Of a DNA stretch of 64,000 nucleotides, positions 48,604 through 57,719 are shown in pieces. The DNA is taken from assembly GCA_963749575.1 (NCBI GenBank), contig CAVVNM010000016.1:124001-188000 (forward strand), given 5' to 3'. Made by a program: the position numbers and the translations under genes. This stretch comes from JAMXLO01 sp963749575. GTDB lineage: Bacteria; Pseudomonadota; Alphaproteobacteria; Acetobacterales; Acetobacteraceae. Numbering within the stretch: the stretch's first letter is position 1; each line of letters opens with the position of its first letter. The notes under the pieces are model-generated. The model did not search any database. It was not told the DNA's origin and was given only the letters and a program-made list of their open reading frames with translations.

Positions 48604-49639
48604 ATGTCGGATGTTCTACCGCCAATTAATGTCGCCATACTCGCCGTGCCCGAGGTCACTGCGTCCGCGGTCTATGCGATGTATGACCTATTCGCTGGAG
48701 CGGCCAGAGATTGGGCGTTCATTACGACCGGCGTGCTCGGACCAGGCCGCATGCGCCCTTACGTCGTGACGCTGGAACCAGCGGGCGTTCAGTCAGCCAA
48801 CGGTATCGGGATCAAGCCAGACTAGACGCTGGATGACTGTCCGGAGCCGGCAATTGTCTGCATTCCCGATTTCTCGCTCACACCAGGTGCAAGTTGCGAG
48901 GAAACCTATGCCGCAGAGGCGGCCTGGCTGCACCGCTGCCACGCCCGTGGCGCAACGTTGGCCAGCGTCTGCACCAGTACCATGCTGCTGGCGGCGACCG
49001 GTCTACTAGACGATCGCGAGGCGACAATTCACTGGGCCTATGCCAAGACCCTGGCGCAGCACTATCCGACGGTGCGCGTGCAGCAGAACCGTGCCCTGGT
49101 GGTCAGCGGCGTCGGCCAGCGCCTCGTCATGGCGGGCGGCGGCACGAGCCATCACGACCTGGTGCTGTATCTGATTGGCCGCTTCGTCGGCCTGCGGGAA
49201 GCGCTCGACATCGCCAAGGCCTACCTCATCAACTGGCACGACACTGGCCAACAGCCTTTCGCGTCATTGCACGCCAGCGCTCAGGCGAGTGATGGGCTGA
49301 TCGCCCAATGCCAAACGTGGATCGCGGACAACTATGCGAAACCGTCGCCGGTCACAGCGATGGCGCAGTTGTCGAACCTGCCGGAGCGTACCTTCATCCG
49401 ACGGTTCACCAAGGCCACGGGACACTCACCGCTCGTCTACGTGCATTCGCTTCGCCTGGAGGAGGCAAAGCAGATCCTGGAGACCGAGGAACTCTCGATC
49501 GAGACGGTCGCCGCTCAGGTCGGCTACGAGGACGCAAGCTTCTTTGGTCGGCTGTTCCGGCGCAAGGTCGGGCTTACCCCGGCTCAGGACCCGTCGGCGC
49601 TTCGCGTTTCTCGGCCGCGCCTTGCGGCAGTCCGGCTGA
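48604..49639 (+). pseudogene. GlxA-type AraC family regulator with in-frame TAG and C-terminal frameshift
   Basis: 344 codons after one correction. Residues 1-200 are a DJ-1/PfpI-like sensor domain (VAILAVPEVTASAVYAMYDL, VCIPDFSLTPGAS, LASVCTSTMLLAATGLLDDR). Residues about 225-330 are the AraC HTH pair (VTAMAQLSNLPERTFIRRFT, IETVAAQVGYEDASFFGRLF). A TAG at 48823-48825 interrupts codon 74; the same frame then continues with convincing homology. A one-base insertion near 49590 scrambles the last residues; the true end (RRRFAFLGRALRQSG) stops at 49639. It should control the divergent FAD oxidoreductase. Possibly alive if the TAG is an error or suppressed. Confidence 0.82.
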
Positions 49640-49697
49640 GGTTCACAAGCATGGCTGGCGGGTAGCGCCAAACGATCAGCCGATCCATATTCGGCCC

Positions 49698-50687
49698 ATG
49701 GTCCCACTTTCCGTGCTTGATCTGTCGCCGATTGTCGAGGGTGGCGATGCCGGCCAGGCCTTGCGCAACTCGCTTGATCTCGCACGCCACGTGGAGGCGC
49801 TGGGCTATCGGCGCTACTGGATGGCCGAGCACCACAACCTGCCGGGGATCGCCAGCGCGGCGACGGCGGTCGCACTGGCGCATGTCGCCGCCGGCACGCA
49901 CAGCATCCGCATCGGCGCCGGCGGCATCATGCTGCCAAACCACGCGCCGCTGCTGATTGCCGAGCAGTTCGGCACGCTGGCGGCGTTGCATCCCGGGCGG
50001 ATCGAACTGGGGTTGGGTCGCGCGCCGGGCTCCGATCAGATCACCGCGCGGGCGATGCGGCGGACGCTGCACAGTAGCGGCGACGAGTTCCCGCAGGATG
50101 TCATCGAGCTGATGGGCTATTTCCAGCCGGTCGAGCCAGGGCAGGCGGTGCAGGCGGTCCCCGGTGGCGGGCTCGAGGTGCCGATCTGGATTCTCGGTTC
50201 CAGCACTTACGGCGCGCAGCTTGCCGCGATCCTCGGCCTGCCGTTTGCGTTCGCCTCGCATTTTGCGCCGGCGATGATGCTGGAGGCGATTGCGATCTAC
50301 CGCCAGCGGTTCCGGCCGTCGGCGCAGCTTGCTGCGCCCAACGTGATGCTGGGGGTCAACGTCTGCGCCGCGGACACCGACGCCGAGGCGCGGTATCTGT
50401 TCTCGTCGCTGCAGCAGTCGTTTGTGAATATGCGGAGGGGTCGTCCCGGCAGGTTGCCGCCGCCGGTGCCGGATTTCGACGCGCGGCTTGATGCCTACGC
50501 GCGGGCGATGCTGGACGACGCGCTGGCCTGCGCGATCGCAGGCAGCGCGGCGACGGTGCGGGATGGGTTGGACGCGTTCATTCGGCGCACCGGCGCCGAT
50601 GAGGTGATGGTGACGGCCAACATCTTCGACCACGACCACCGAAAGCGGTCGTTCGAGATCGTGGCCGAGGTGGCGATGGGCAGCTAG
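49698..50687 (+). CDS. LLM-class flavin-dependent oxidoreductase, YhbW-like
   Basis: 329 aa, intact, from ATG 49698 (MVPLSVLDLSPIVEGGDAGQ). The opening LSVLDLSPI and GYRRYWMAEHHNLPGIASAA, IRIGAGGIMLPNHAPLLIAE, QFGTLAALHPGRIELGLGRA place it in the MsnO8/YhbW subgroup. Substrate unknown. It follows the regulator gene by 58 bases on the same strand. Third LLM gene in the window, but of a different subgroup from the pair at 17-20 kb. Confidence 0.9.
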   Translation: MVPLSVLDLSPIVEGGDAGQALRNSLDLARHVEALGYRRYWMAEHHNLPGIASAATAVALAHVAAGTHSIRIGAGGIMLPNHAPLLIAEQFGTLAALHPGRIELGLGRAPGSDQITARAMRRTLHSSGDEFPQDVIELMGYFQPVEPGQAVQAVPGGGLEVPIWILGSSTYGAQLAAILGLPFAFASHFAPAMMLEAIAIYRQRFRPSAQLAAPNVMLGVNVCAADTDAEARYLFSSLQQSFVNMRRGRPGRLPPPVPDFDARLDAYARAMLDDALACAIAGSAATVRDGLDAFIRRTGADEVMVTANIFDHDHRKRSFEIVAEVAMGS

Positions 50688-50714
50688 CTGCTCGGCAGCG
50701 ACGCCGATTGTGGC

Positions 50715-51182
50715 TCAGAGTTTCGCCACCAGCGCCGTAAGCTGGTCGGCGCATTTGCCCCAGCCCTCGTGGAAGCCCATCTTCTCGTGCGCCTCGCGGT
50801 CGGCGACCGTCCAATGACGCACGCGGGCGGTGTAGCGCGTTTTCCCGCCTTCGTCCTCGAACGTCAAAATGACCGTCATGAACGGTTTCTGCGACGGCTG
50901 CCACGCGTCGGTATAGGCGTCGGTGAAGACCAGCCGCTGGTTAGGCACGACCTCGAGATAGACGCCGGTGCACGGCATGTCGTTGCCGTCAGGACCGCGC
51001 ATCACGACCGTATTGGACCCGCCAGGCCGCACGTCGAGCTCCGCGTGCGGCGTCGTCCAGGGCAGCGGCGCGAACCACTGCTTCAACAGTTCTGCATCGG
51101 TCCATGCCCGGTACAGCTTCTCGCGCGGCGCATCGATCACACGCGTCAACACCAGTTCACGATCCGAAGTCCCCTGTGTCAT
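50715..51182 (-). CDS. SRPBCC / AHSA1-type START-fold protein
   Basis: 155 aa from ATG 51182 behind GGAGACG. Typical opening DRELVLTRVIDAPREKLYRA, WTDAELLKQWFAP, PGGSNTVVMRGPDGNDMP and RYTARVRHWTVADREAHEKM, GFHEGWGKCADQLTALV at the C-terminus. START-fold proteins of this kind bind hydrophobic ligands; specific role unknown. Its start overlaps the end of the degenerate VOC gene, an arrangement common for such paired genes. Confidence 0.88.
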   Translation of the reverse strand: MTQGTSDRELVLTRVIDAPREKLYRAWTDAELLKQWFAPLPWTTPHAELDVRPGGSNTVVMRGPDGNDMPCTGVYLEVVPNQRLVFTDAYTDAWQPSQKPFMTVILTFEDEGGKTRYTARVRHWTVADREAHEKMGFHEGWGKCADQLTALVAKL

Positions 51183-51484
51183 GTCACGTCTCCGACATAC
51201 GCCTGTTGCAACGTCCCGATATCGAGCTTGATCATCCGCATCATCGCCGCCCTCGCACAATTTCTCCCACAGCACATCCAATTCTGCCAGCGTCTGGCAG
51301 CGAACGAAGAGCGAGACGGCGGGGCTGAGCTGGTCACGGACATCACCGATCCGTTCGGTCGTGGCCCGGCTTCGCCGTTGTACCTGATCTCGCTGATGGT
51401 CGAGTTCTTGAACACCGAGGTATAGAACCGCGCGGCCTCATTGGCCTTGTCGTCGAACCACAGAAACGGCGTGATCTTCTGCAT
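51179..51484 (-). pseudogene. VOC-family (PhnB / 3-demethylubiquinone-type) protein remnant with deletions
   Basis: The start MQKITPFLWFDDKANEAARF at ATG 51484 is a normal PhnB-type VOC N-terminus through GPRPNGSVMSVT. Then about 15-20 residues are lacking and the frame shifts to one reading SLFVRCQTLAELDVLWEKLC, which normally follows. After EGGDD a second gap of about 50-60 residues leads directly to MMRMIKLDIGTLQQAY, the family C-terminus. The normal length is about 150-160 residues; only about 100 remain in three pieces. A loss of function is clear as sequenced. Confidence 0.75.
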
Positions 51485-51610
51485 GCCGACTTCCCTCTCG
51501 ATCAGCTGCCGGATGGGCGCGGCATGGCACCATCCACGATGGCTTCGCAGCACTCAATGCATGATCTACAGTCGCAGTCGAGGCACCTGCCGTCAGTCCG
51601 GGGAGGAACC

Positions 51611-52633
51611 ATGATTATCGACTGTCATGGCCATTACACCACGTCGCCGCGCCAGCACGAGGCATGGCGCACCGAGCAGATCGCCGCGCACGCCGGAGGC
51701 AAGTCGCCGCCGCCGCGACCCTCGGTGAGCGACGACGAGATCCGCGCCAGCATCGTGAACGGGCAGTTGAAATTGCAGCAGGAGCGTGGCACCGACCTCA
51801 CCATCTTCTCGCCGCGTGCCGCCGGCATGGGCCACCACCTGGGCGACGCGCGTACCTCGGAAGCGTGGGCCACCGCGTGCAACGAACTTATCCACCGCGT
51901 CTGCGTGCTGTTCCCGCGCAATTTTGTCGGCGTCTGCATGCTGCCGCAGACTGCCGGTACGTCGCCTTCGAATTGCATCGCCGAGTTGGAACGCTGCGTG
52001 CTGGAATACGGTTTCGTCGGCTGTAACCTCAATCCAGATCCGTCCGGCGGGTTCTGGAAGGACCCGCCGCTCGGCGATCGCTACTGGTACCCGCTGTACG
52101 AGAAGCTGGTCGAACTCGACGTGCCCGCGATGATCCATGTCAGCGCGGCGTGCAATCCGGCGTTCCACACCACCGGCTCACACTACCTCAACGGCGACAC
52201 CGCCGCGTTCATGCAGTGCCTGACCTCGGATCTGTTCAAGCACTTCCCGACGCTGAAGTTCATCATCCCGCATGGCGGCGGAGCGGTGCCGTATCACTGG
52301 GGGCGGTTCCGCGGCATTGCCCAGGACATGAAGCTGCCGCCGCTGACCGAGCATCTGCTCAACAATGTGTTCTTCGATACCTGCGTCTATCACCTGCCGG
52401 GGCAAGAGTTGCTGACCAAGGTCATTCCGCTGGACAACATCCTGTTCGCGTCGGAGATGATCGGGGCGGTGCGCGGCATCGATCCGGAGACCGGGCATCC
52501 CTACGATGACACCAAGCGCTACATCGAGCAGCTTCCGCTGGCGCCAGGGGACAAGGCGAAACTCTACGAGGGCAACGCACGGCGGGTCTACAGCCGGCTT
52601 TCGGCGCAGCTTGCCAAACAGTTCGGCCAGTAG
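51611..52633 (+). CDS. Amidohydrolase family protein, LigJ / 4-oxalomesaconate hydratase-like
   Basis: 340 aa, intact; GGGAGGAACC precedes ATG 51611. Metal-site start MIIDCHGHYTTSPRQHEAWR (HxH), then VPAMIHVSAACNP (His), FIIPHGGGAVPYHWGRFRG (His), and LFASEMIGAVRGIDPETGHP near the end. The GHYTT start and this spacing match 4-oxalomesaconate hydratase (LigJ) of the protocatechuate 4,5-cleavage pathway and close relatives, rather than aminocarboxymuconate-semialdehyde decarboxylase. No other lig genes are nearby, so the substrate is tentative. Confidence 0.8.
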   Translation: MIIDCHGHYTTSPRQHEAWRTEQIAAHAGGKSPPPRPSVSDDEIRASIVNGQLKLQQERGTDLTIFSPRAAGMGHHLGDARTSEAWATACNELIHRVCVLFPRNFVGVCMLPQTAGTSPSNCIAELERCVLEYGFVGCNLNPDPSGGFWKDPPLGDRYWYPLYEKLVELDVPAMIHVSAACNPAFHTTGSHYLNGDTAAFMQCLTSDLFKHFPTLKFIIPHGGGAVPYHWGRFRGIAQDMKLPPLTEHLLNNVFFDTCVYHLPGQELLTKVIPLDNILFASEMIGAVRGIDPETGHPYDDTKRYIEQLPLAPGDKAKLYEGNARRVYSRLSAQLAKQFGQ

Positions 52634-52645
52634 AATCGCAACGGG

Positions 52646-53230
52646 CTACAGCCCTACTTCCTCACCTGCCGTCAGGCGCGCCACGATGTCCTCGCGCCAT
52701 CGGGAGAAATCGTCGCCGCGCCATGCGTCGTGCCGCCCCTCGGCATAGCCGAGGGCGTTGCGGTGATAGATCAGTGCGTTGCGCCGGGTGGCCAGGAGAT
52801 TGTCGCGCGTCGCCATAACCTTGCCTGGTACGCCCATGACCACCGATCCTTCCGGTATCACCGTGCCCGGCGGAACCAGCGCCATGGCACCCACCAGGCA
52901 GCGCCGGCCAACCCTGGCGCCATCCATCACCACCGCGCCGATGCCGATCAGGCAATCATCGCCGACCTCGGCACCGTGCACCACGGCACGATGCGCGATC
53001 GAGCAATAGTCGCCGATCGTCGTTCCGCGCCCCCTGCCGACATGGATCACCGCACCGTCCTGGATATTGCAGCAGCGGCCGATGCGCACCGCAGCGCCCT
53101 CGGCGCGGATCACCGAATAAGGCCAGAAGCTGCAGCCCTCTCCCGCGCTCACCCGGCCGTAGATGCGCGCGGTGGGATCGACGTAGGCCGGCCGATCCAG
53201 GTGGACGTCGGGGCCGAGGCGGTACGACAT
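52646..53230 (-). CDS. Gamma carbonic anhydrase-like hexapeptide-repeat protein
   Basis: 194 aa, intact. Left-handed beta-helix built of hexapeptides: VRIGRCCNIQDGAVIHVGRG, TIGDYCSIAHRAVVHGAEVG, DDCLIGIGAVVMDGARVG. The three metal His positions of the YrdA/PaaY type are in VIHVG, IAHRA and VVHGA. C-terminal helix NALIYHRNALGYAEGRHDAW. Members bind zinc or iron; carbonic anhydrase activity varies. Convergent with the amidohydrolase gene; 4-bp stem GGGC/GCCC between them. Confidence 0.88.
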   Translation of the reverse strand: MSYRLGPDVHLDRPAYVDPTARIYGRVSAGEGCSFWPYSVIRAEGAAVRIGRCCNIQDGAVIHVGRGRGTTIGDYCSIAHRAVVHGAEVGDDCLIGIGAVVMDGARVGRRCLVGAMALVPPGTVIPEGSVVMGVPGKVMATRDNLLATRRNALIYHRNALGYAEGRHDAWRGDDFSRWREDIVARLTAGEEVGL

Positions 53231-53368
53231 GACTTAATCACCCTGATGACGTGCGGCGACCGTGCCGGATTGGCGATGTCCCGGCAATCGCAGGCAACAA
53301 TTTCCCGCGATGCGGCGACGGAAAGTCGTCGCGGCGCGTTGTCTCCGTGCGATCACGAGGGCCAGGCA

Positions 53369-53605
53369 ATGAGAAACAGGATGATCATGGCAGCTGTGTT
53401 GCTGTCGGTGACGGTACTGGGCGGCTGTGTGGCCTACCCAGGGTACGGCTACGGCAACGCATATCCGCAATACGGCTATGGCTACGGATCTCGATACTAT
53501 GCCGCGTATCCGGGCAACTACGCGTACCAATATCCTCCGGTCTATACATCTGACTACAACGGCTACGCCAATACGTACCGAACCAACAATGGCGGTAACA
53601 GGTGA
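53369..53605 (+). CDS. Small Tyr/Gly-rich lipoprotein
   Basis: 78 aa from ATG 53369. Signal peptide with lipobox (MAAVLLSVTVLGGC, acylated Cys at about residue 20), then a low-complexity Tyr/Gly/Pro/Asn-rich tail (YPGYGYGNAYPQYGYGYGSR). Such short YGxY-rich lipoproteins are common outer-membrane or envelope proteins in alphaproteobacteria; no function is known. Confidence 0.72.
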   Translation: MRNRMIMAAVLLSVTVLGGCVAYPGYGYGNAYPQYGYGYGSRYYAAYPGNYAYQYPPVYTSDYNGYANTYRTNNGGNR

Positions 53606-53617
53606 CGCGGTCGTTGG

Positions 53618-55192
53618 TCAGCGTGACACTGCGGTCCGAAGCAGCGCAGCCCGGCGGCTGGTAAATCCGCGGACGCGGATGCTTACCCGCCTGATCAGCT
53701 CGAGCACATCCGTTTCCGGACCGCTCGGCCTGCCGCTGGCGAGCCACAGGCTGAGCAGGACTGCTGCATAGACGGCAGCGCCGGAACCGCTGGTGACGAA
53801 GAGTTGTCGCAGGTTCGCTCCCACCCCCGGCGCAGTAGCGACCCAGCCAAGGCCTGACAGTACAAGAAACACGCTCATTGCGGTGGCTGCGAGCAGGCAG
53901 CGCCAGACCCGCGACAGGAGGTCGATCGGCCGCATCGCGAACCTGCGGAATGAGAGCGCTGACAGAACGGTCTGCTGGATCAGCAGTGCCAGCGCCGAGG
54001 CGATGGCGGCGCCGATGATGCCGGAGTGCCAGACGAACGCGACCAGCAGCGCGAACTGGATGACCGACATGGCGATGGCGTTCCAGAACATCGGCCGCAG
54101 ATAGGCGAAGGCGCTGAACAGGCTCATACTGATGCGGTCCATCACCGCGAACACGCCCGAGAGGGCGAGGATCTCGATGATTGGCGTTGCCTCCATCCAC
54201 TTGGTGCCGAACGCGAGGTAAACCATTGGGCCGGCAATGCTGGAGATGCCGATGCTGGCAGGCATGGCAAACACCATCATGGACGAGACGATACGCATGT
54301 AGGTCTCGGCGACACTCAATCCGGAGCGTTGTGCGGCGGCGAAGCCGGAGAAACAAACCCGGCTCAATGGTCCGATCAGTTCGGTTTCTGGCAGGGTGGC
54401 GATCTCCGCGCCTACTGTGTATACGCCGAGCTGGGTCGGATTGAGCATGCCGCCAATAATCATAATGACGCCGCGCCCCTGGATCATCCGGACCATGCTG
54501 ACAAGCCAGGTCCACACCGAGAAGCTGACGATTTCACGCCATGCCTTCAGCGAGAGTCGCGGCCGAAACGGATGCATGGCATAGCTGGCAAAGGTGCGCA
54601 GCACGCGCTGGGTTATCAGCCCCGCGACCAGCGCCCAATAGTTCGCCCAGGTGAACGCCAGCGCGACGGTAATAGCGACCTGCGCGATGCGCGGAAAGAT
54701 GGAAAACTGGAACTCGCGGCGGAACGCAAAATGGCGACGGAAGTCGGCTATTCCGACGTTCTCGAACGAATCGAGCAGTACCACCAGCACAAGCGCAAGC
54801 ACGACATAGAACAGGCGTGGGTCGCCGAAGAATGTGGCGAATGGCCAGGCCGAGGCGCCGATCACCGCCGCGGTGACGGCTCCCCGGATGGCATTGATGG
54901 TGAAGGCCGCGTTGTATGTCGCCCGGCTGGCGTCGTGCGCACGGACCAGCGCGTCCTCGACGCCGAGATCGGCCAGGATGTCGATCGCGCGCGAAAAGCT
55001 CATGGCGAGGGCGACGAGGCCGAAATCCGCGGGCACCAGGATGCGGGCGAGCACGAGCGTACTGATGAAGCCGAGGGCGCGAGTTGCCGCACGCCAGCCG
55101 ATCGTCCAGCCCGCGCCGCCCGCTGTCTTTGCCAGCAGGGCGCCGGTCTGCTCAGGGTCGGCGGTTCGCGAAGCGGGCGATCCGATTGTCAT
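53618..55192 (-). CDS. Oligosaccharide flippase family protein (Wzx/MATE type)
   Basis: 524 aa from ATG 55192. About 12-14 hydrophobic helices, with the family opening TAGGAGWTIGWRAATRALGF, ILVPADFGLVALAMSFSRAI, and GVEDALVRAHDASRATYNAA. Polysaccharide-type flippases move lipid-linked repeat units across the inner membrane. The C-terminal 50 residues are cytoplasmic and basic. Last gene of the long minus-strand exopolysaccharide run; it probably exports the unit made by the upstream glycosyltransferase genes. Confidence 0.9.
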   Translation of the reverse strand: MTIGSPASRTADPEQTGALLAKTAGGAGWTIGWRAATRALGFISTLVLARILVPADFGLVALAMSFSRAIDILADLGVEDALVRAHDASRATYNAAFTINAIRGAVTAAVIGASAWPFATFFGDPRLFYVVLALVLVVLLDSFENVGIADFRRHFAFRREFQFSIFPRIAQVAITVALAFTWANYWALVAGLITQRVLRTFASYAMHPFRPRLSLKAWREIVSFSVWTWLVSMVRMIQGRGVIMIIGGMLNPTQLGVYTVGAEIATLPETELIGPLSRVCFSGFAAAQRSGLSVAETYMRIVSSMMVFAMPASIGISSIAGPMVYLAFGTKWMEATPIIEILALSGVFAVMDRISMSLFSAFAYLRPMFWNAIAMSVIQFALLVAFVWHSGIIGAAIASALALLIQQTVLSALSFRRFAMRPIDLLSRVWRCLLAATAMSVFLVLSGLGWVATAPGVGANLRQLFVTSGSGAAVYAAVLLSLWLASGRPSGPETDVLELIRRVSIRVRGFTSRRAALLRTAVSR

Positions 55193-55308
55193 CTCAGCAT
55201 GGTTGGAGGCTGTTCCGCATGTGGGCTGGCATCGGTTTGGGGATGCCGGTGCAGCAGGTGCCGACAGGACGTTGCCGTTGCGTGACGGCGATTTATCTGG
55301 CGCACACT

Positions 55309-56157
55309 TCACCCATCCGTTGGACCGGCAATCTGCCTGCGATGGACCTGCTCCAGCTCTTGCAGCATCAGCTCGCAAAGGTCGCGGACACCGGCGTCGA
55401 GCTGCGGCGAAGCGTGCTTGCGCACCAACTCGGTGTGCGCCACTCGTCGCATTGCCGGGGTAAGCTCGATGCCAACGGCATCGGTCAGGCGTTTCGCATA
55501 ACTGCTGCTATTGCTCACCAGATCCTCGTAGCGCACGAGCAGCATCCGAGGATCGCGCTCGAGCCCTTGATCGAACAGAAGTCGGTTTCGATAGAACCAG
55601 AAGAGAGCGGTGGCCGAGGCGTCGTTCATGTCGGGCCGGTAATGCTGGCGTACGATTTGGTGCGTCGCATCCGTCATTCCCGATCCACGCCAATCAGCCG
55701 CATTCCTGTCGTGTACCAAGGCGTCGATCTTGTTTCGCCAACCTGGCCAGCGGTGCAGGAAGGAGTTGACCGCATCATCATACGACCGGAACATCCAGAT
55801 CGCCTTCGCCGGAGCAAATGCCTCCATGAGGTGATGTAGATCGTGTGCTTCGTGGAGTGCCTTGACTACGGCCACGGGGGCGGCGGACTTCTCGACCAGC
55901 TCATGGATGATCGCTTCATCGCGGAGGATGTAGTCGTCGAATGCCCGTGGATCCGCTTCGTTGAACACGTCAGTCTCCCAACTGCGTTCCAGGATCTCCA
56001 TCATCATATTGGTGCCGGACCGGTGAACGCCGGCGACAAACACCGTGAGGTGCCGGCGTGACTGACCCGGGACAAGGCGGTTCCTGAGCGACTTCAGGCG
56101 TGGCAGTGACCGCGCTCGAACCGCTTTGATCAGCTCTCGTCCGGACATGGGCGCCAT
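55309..56157 (-). CDS. Sulfotransferase family protein
   Basis: 282 aa from ATG 56157; ATG 56148 is an alternative. PAPS-binding 5-prime loop FVAGVHRSGTNMMMEILERS, and the 3-prime-phosphate region LVRYEDLVSNSSSYAKRL. Transfers sulfate from PAPS to a hydroxyl, here probably on the exopolysaccharide (inference from context). Sulfotransferases recur in exosortase-linked polysaccharide clusters. Intact. 116 bases separate it from the flippase. Confidence 0.87.
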   Translation of the reverse strand: MAPMSGRELIKAVRARSLPRLKSLRNRLVPGQSRRHLTVFVAGVHRSGTNMMMEILERSWETDVFNEADPRAFDDYILRDEAIIHELVEKSAAPVAVVKALHEAHDLHHLMEAFAPAKAIWMFRSYDDAVNSFLHRWPGWRNKIDALVHDRNAADWRGSGMTDATHQIVRQHYRPDMNDASATALFWFYRNRLLFDQGLERDPRMLLVRYEDLVSNSSSYAKRLTDAVGIELTPAMRRVAHTELVRKHASPQLDAGVRDLCELMLQELEQVHRRQIAGPTDG

Positions 56158-56284
56158 TTCGCGAATCCTGATCTCGAACCTGGGCAACCGCCCAATCCCT
56201 GACTTGCCCCGCTGGGGCGGCGAAACCGTAGAACACATGGTGAGGTGATCGCACAAACAGACCCAATCTGCCAGCATCATGTGA

Positions 56285-57493
56285 TCAGATGCAGGGCGAC
56301 AGCGCAGCCGGACGGCGCACGGAGCATAACGATCTGAACAGTGCGAGTTGACCGTCGGTGGTGGCATCCCAGCTGAACTGTTCGGCATAGGCTCTGGTCG
56401 CCGCCCGTTCCGGCAGGTGTGTGAACAGACGGCGTACCGCCGCGACCAGTCCTTCCGGCGTATTCTCATCGGCGATCACGCCGGCTGCGGCGCTGCGGAC
56501 CACTTCCGGATTGCCCCAGATGTTGCTGGCGACAACTGGTGTGCCGCAGGCCATGGCTTCCAGCAGAACATTCGCCCAGCCTTCGCGACTGGAAGCCAGT
56601 ACCAGGATGTCCGCCGCGCCATAGAGGGCGGGCAACCCGGTATGCGGCTGCGCTCCCAGCAGCCGGACACGATCCGTTAGGCCGAGGCGCTCGATGAGAG
56701 CGGCAAGACGGCTGCGCAGCGACCCCTCACCGACGATGAGCAGGTTGAATTCGGGCAGCCGGGTCATCGCCTCGATGATGCGATGGTGTCCCTTGCGTTC
56801 AATCAGATGGCCGACCGAGAGCAGCGTCGGCCGTGTGATTCCGAGGGCCGCGCGTGCGGCTGTGCGGTCCACGGGTCGGAACAACGTGATATCCACGCCA
56901 TTACGCAGGACGGTCACCTTGTCGTCGGGCGCGCCAAGCGCAACCAGTTCGCTCTTGAGCGCAGCGCTCACCGCGATCAACGCCGCGGCACCTGCGACCG
57001 TCCGGCGAATCATCGCGCGCGGCAATGGGTAACGCGGAATCAGATTGACGTCGGTGCCGCGCGCCGTGACGACGGTCGGAAGCCCCAGCGTCCGGCCAAG
57101 CCAGACCGCCGCGACGCCGTCCGGATAGACGTAGTGTGCGTCAATGGCGTCGAAGCGCTGACCGGAGGCAAGCATTCGCCGCAGTGTCGGCAACGCGGCG
57201 CGATAGAGCAGATAAGGCGCCACCGACATGCCGATACTGGGGATCACCGGATAGCGTGGATGACGCACCGTGATGCCATGGCGCAATTCGATCGGCGCGA
57301 CGGTTGCGTGCTGCGCCCAGTCACCGAACCGCGACGATCGGCTCGGGAACCACGGCACGGGAGCGACAACGGTGCTGCAGGCTTGCTGACCCGCAACCAG
57401 ATGACGCAGCCGGTTCTCCACAAATATGCCGTGGTTGGGCCGCGCATTGTTGGGATAGAGCGTCGAGAAGGTCAGGAGCCGAATCGTTTCCAT
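56285..57493 (-). CDS. Glycosyltransferase family 4 protein
   Basis: 402 aa from ATG 57493, intact. N-terminal acceptor domain (LLTFSTLYPNNARPNHGIFV, DAIDAHYVYPDGVAAVWLGR). C-terminal donor domain with NGVDITLFRPVDRTAAR, LLSVGHLIERKGHHRIIEAM, and the E-x7-E-type motif region SSREGWANVLLEAMACGTPV. Retaining GT-B transferase adding a sugar to the lipid-linked repeat unit. Overlaps the small membrane-protein gene by 22 bases. Confidence 0.9.
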   Translation of the reverse strand: METIRLLTFSTLYPNNARPNHGIFVENRLRHLVAGQQACSTVVAPVPWFPSRSSRFGDWAQHATVAPIELRHGITVRHPRYPVIPSIGMSVAPYLLYRAALPTLRRMLASGQRFDAIDAHYVYPDGVAAVWLGRTLGLPTVVTARGTDVNLIPRYPLPRAMIRRTVAGAAALIAVSAALKSELVALGAPDDKVTVLRNGVDITLFRPVDRTAARAALGITRPTLLSVGHLIERKGHHRIIEAMTRLPEFNLLIVGEGSLRSRLAALIERLGLTDRVRLLGAQPHTGLPALYGAADILVLASSREGWANVLLEAMACGTPVVASNIWGNPEVVRSAAAGVIADENTPEGLVAAVRRLFTHLPERAATRAYAEQFSWDATTDGQLALFRSLCSVRRPAALSPCI

Positions 57494-57687
57494 GGCCGCG
57501 TCGGGTTCTGGCGGCTCCGCCGCAACACGCTGGGAGCATCCTGCTTGTCCGCCTGTGAAGCGTCCGAATCGCTGGTCCGAAAGTCGAACGGCCACCAGGT
57601 ATCACTGGGCTTCGTATGATCGGTGCAGCACCAGAACACCAACCAACCGACCGCCACCATAATCACCCAAAACAGCGCGGCTTCCAT
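57472..57687 (-). CDS. Small membrane protein of the exopolysaccharide locus
   Basis: 71 aa from ATG 57687. One hydrophobic helix (ALFWVIMVAVGWLVFWCC) at the N-terminus, then a Trp-rich segment DHTKPSDTWWPFDFR and a polar tail. Similar tiny genes occur next to O-ligase and glycosyltransferase genes in exosortase loci. The overlap with the glycosyltransferase start suggests coupled translation. Role unknown. Confidence 0.6.
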   Translation of the reverse strand: MEAALFWVIMVAVGWLVFWCCTDHTKPSDTWWPFDFRTSDSDASQADKQDAPSVLRRSRQNPTRPWKRFGS

Positions 57688-57719
57688 CGGCTATGCCCCG
57701 TGATCGTGCGGCTTGCCCA

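Noticed and set aside
52634..52645. GGGC/GCCC palindrome between two convergent genes
   Set aside because: Only a 4-bp stem with no T-run; too weak to call a terminator.
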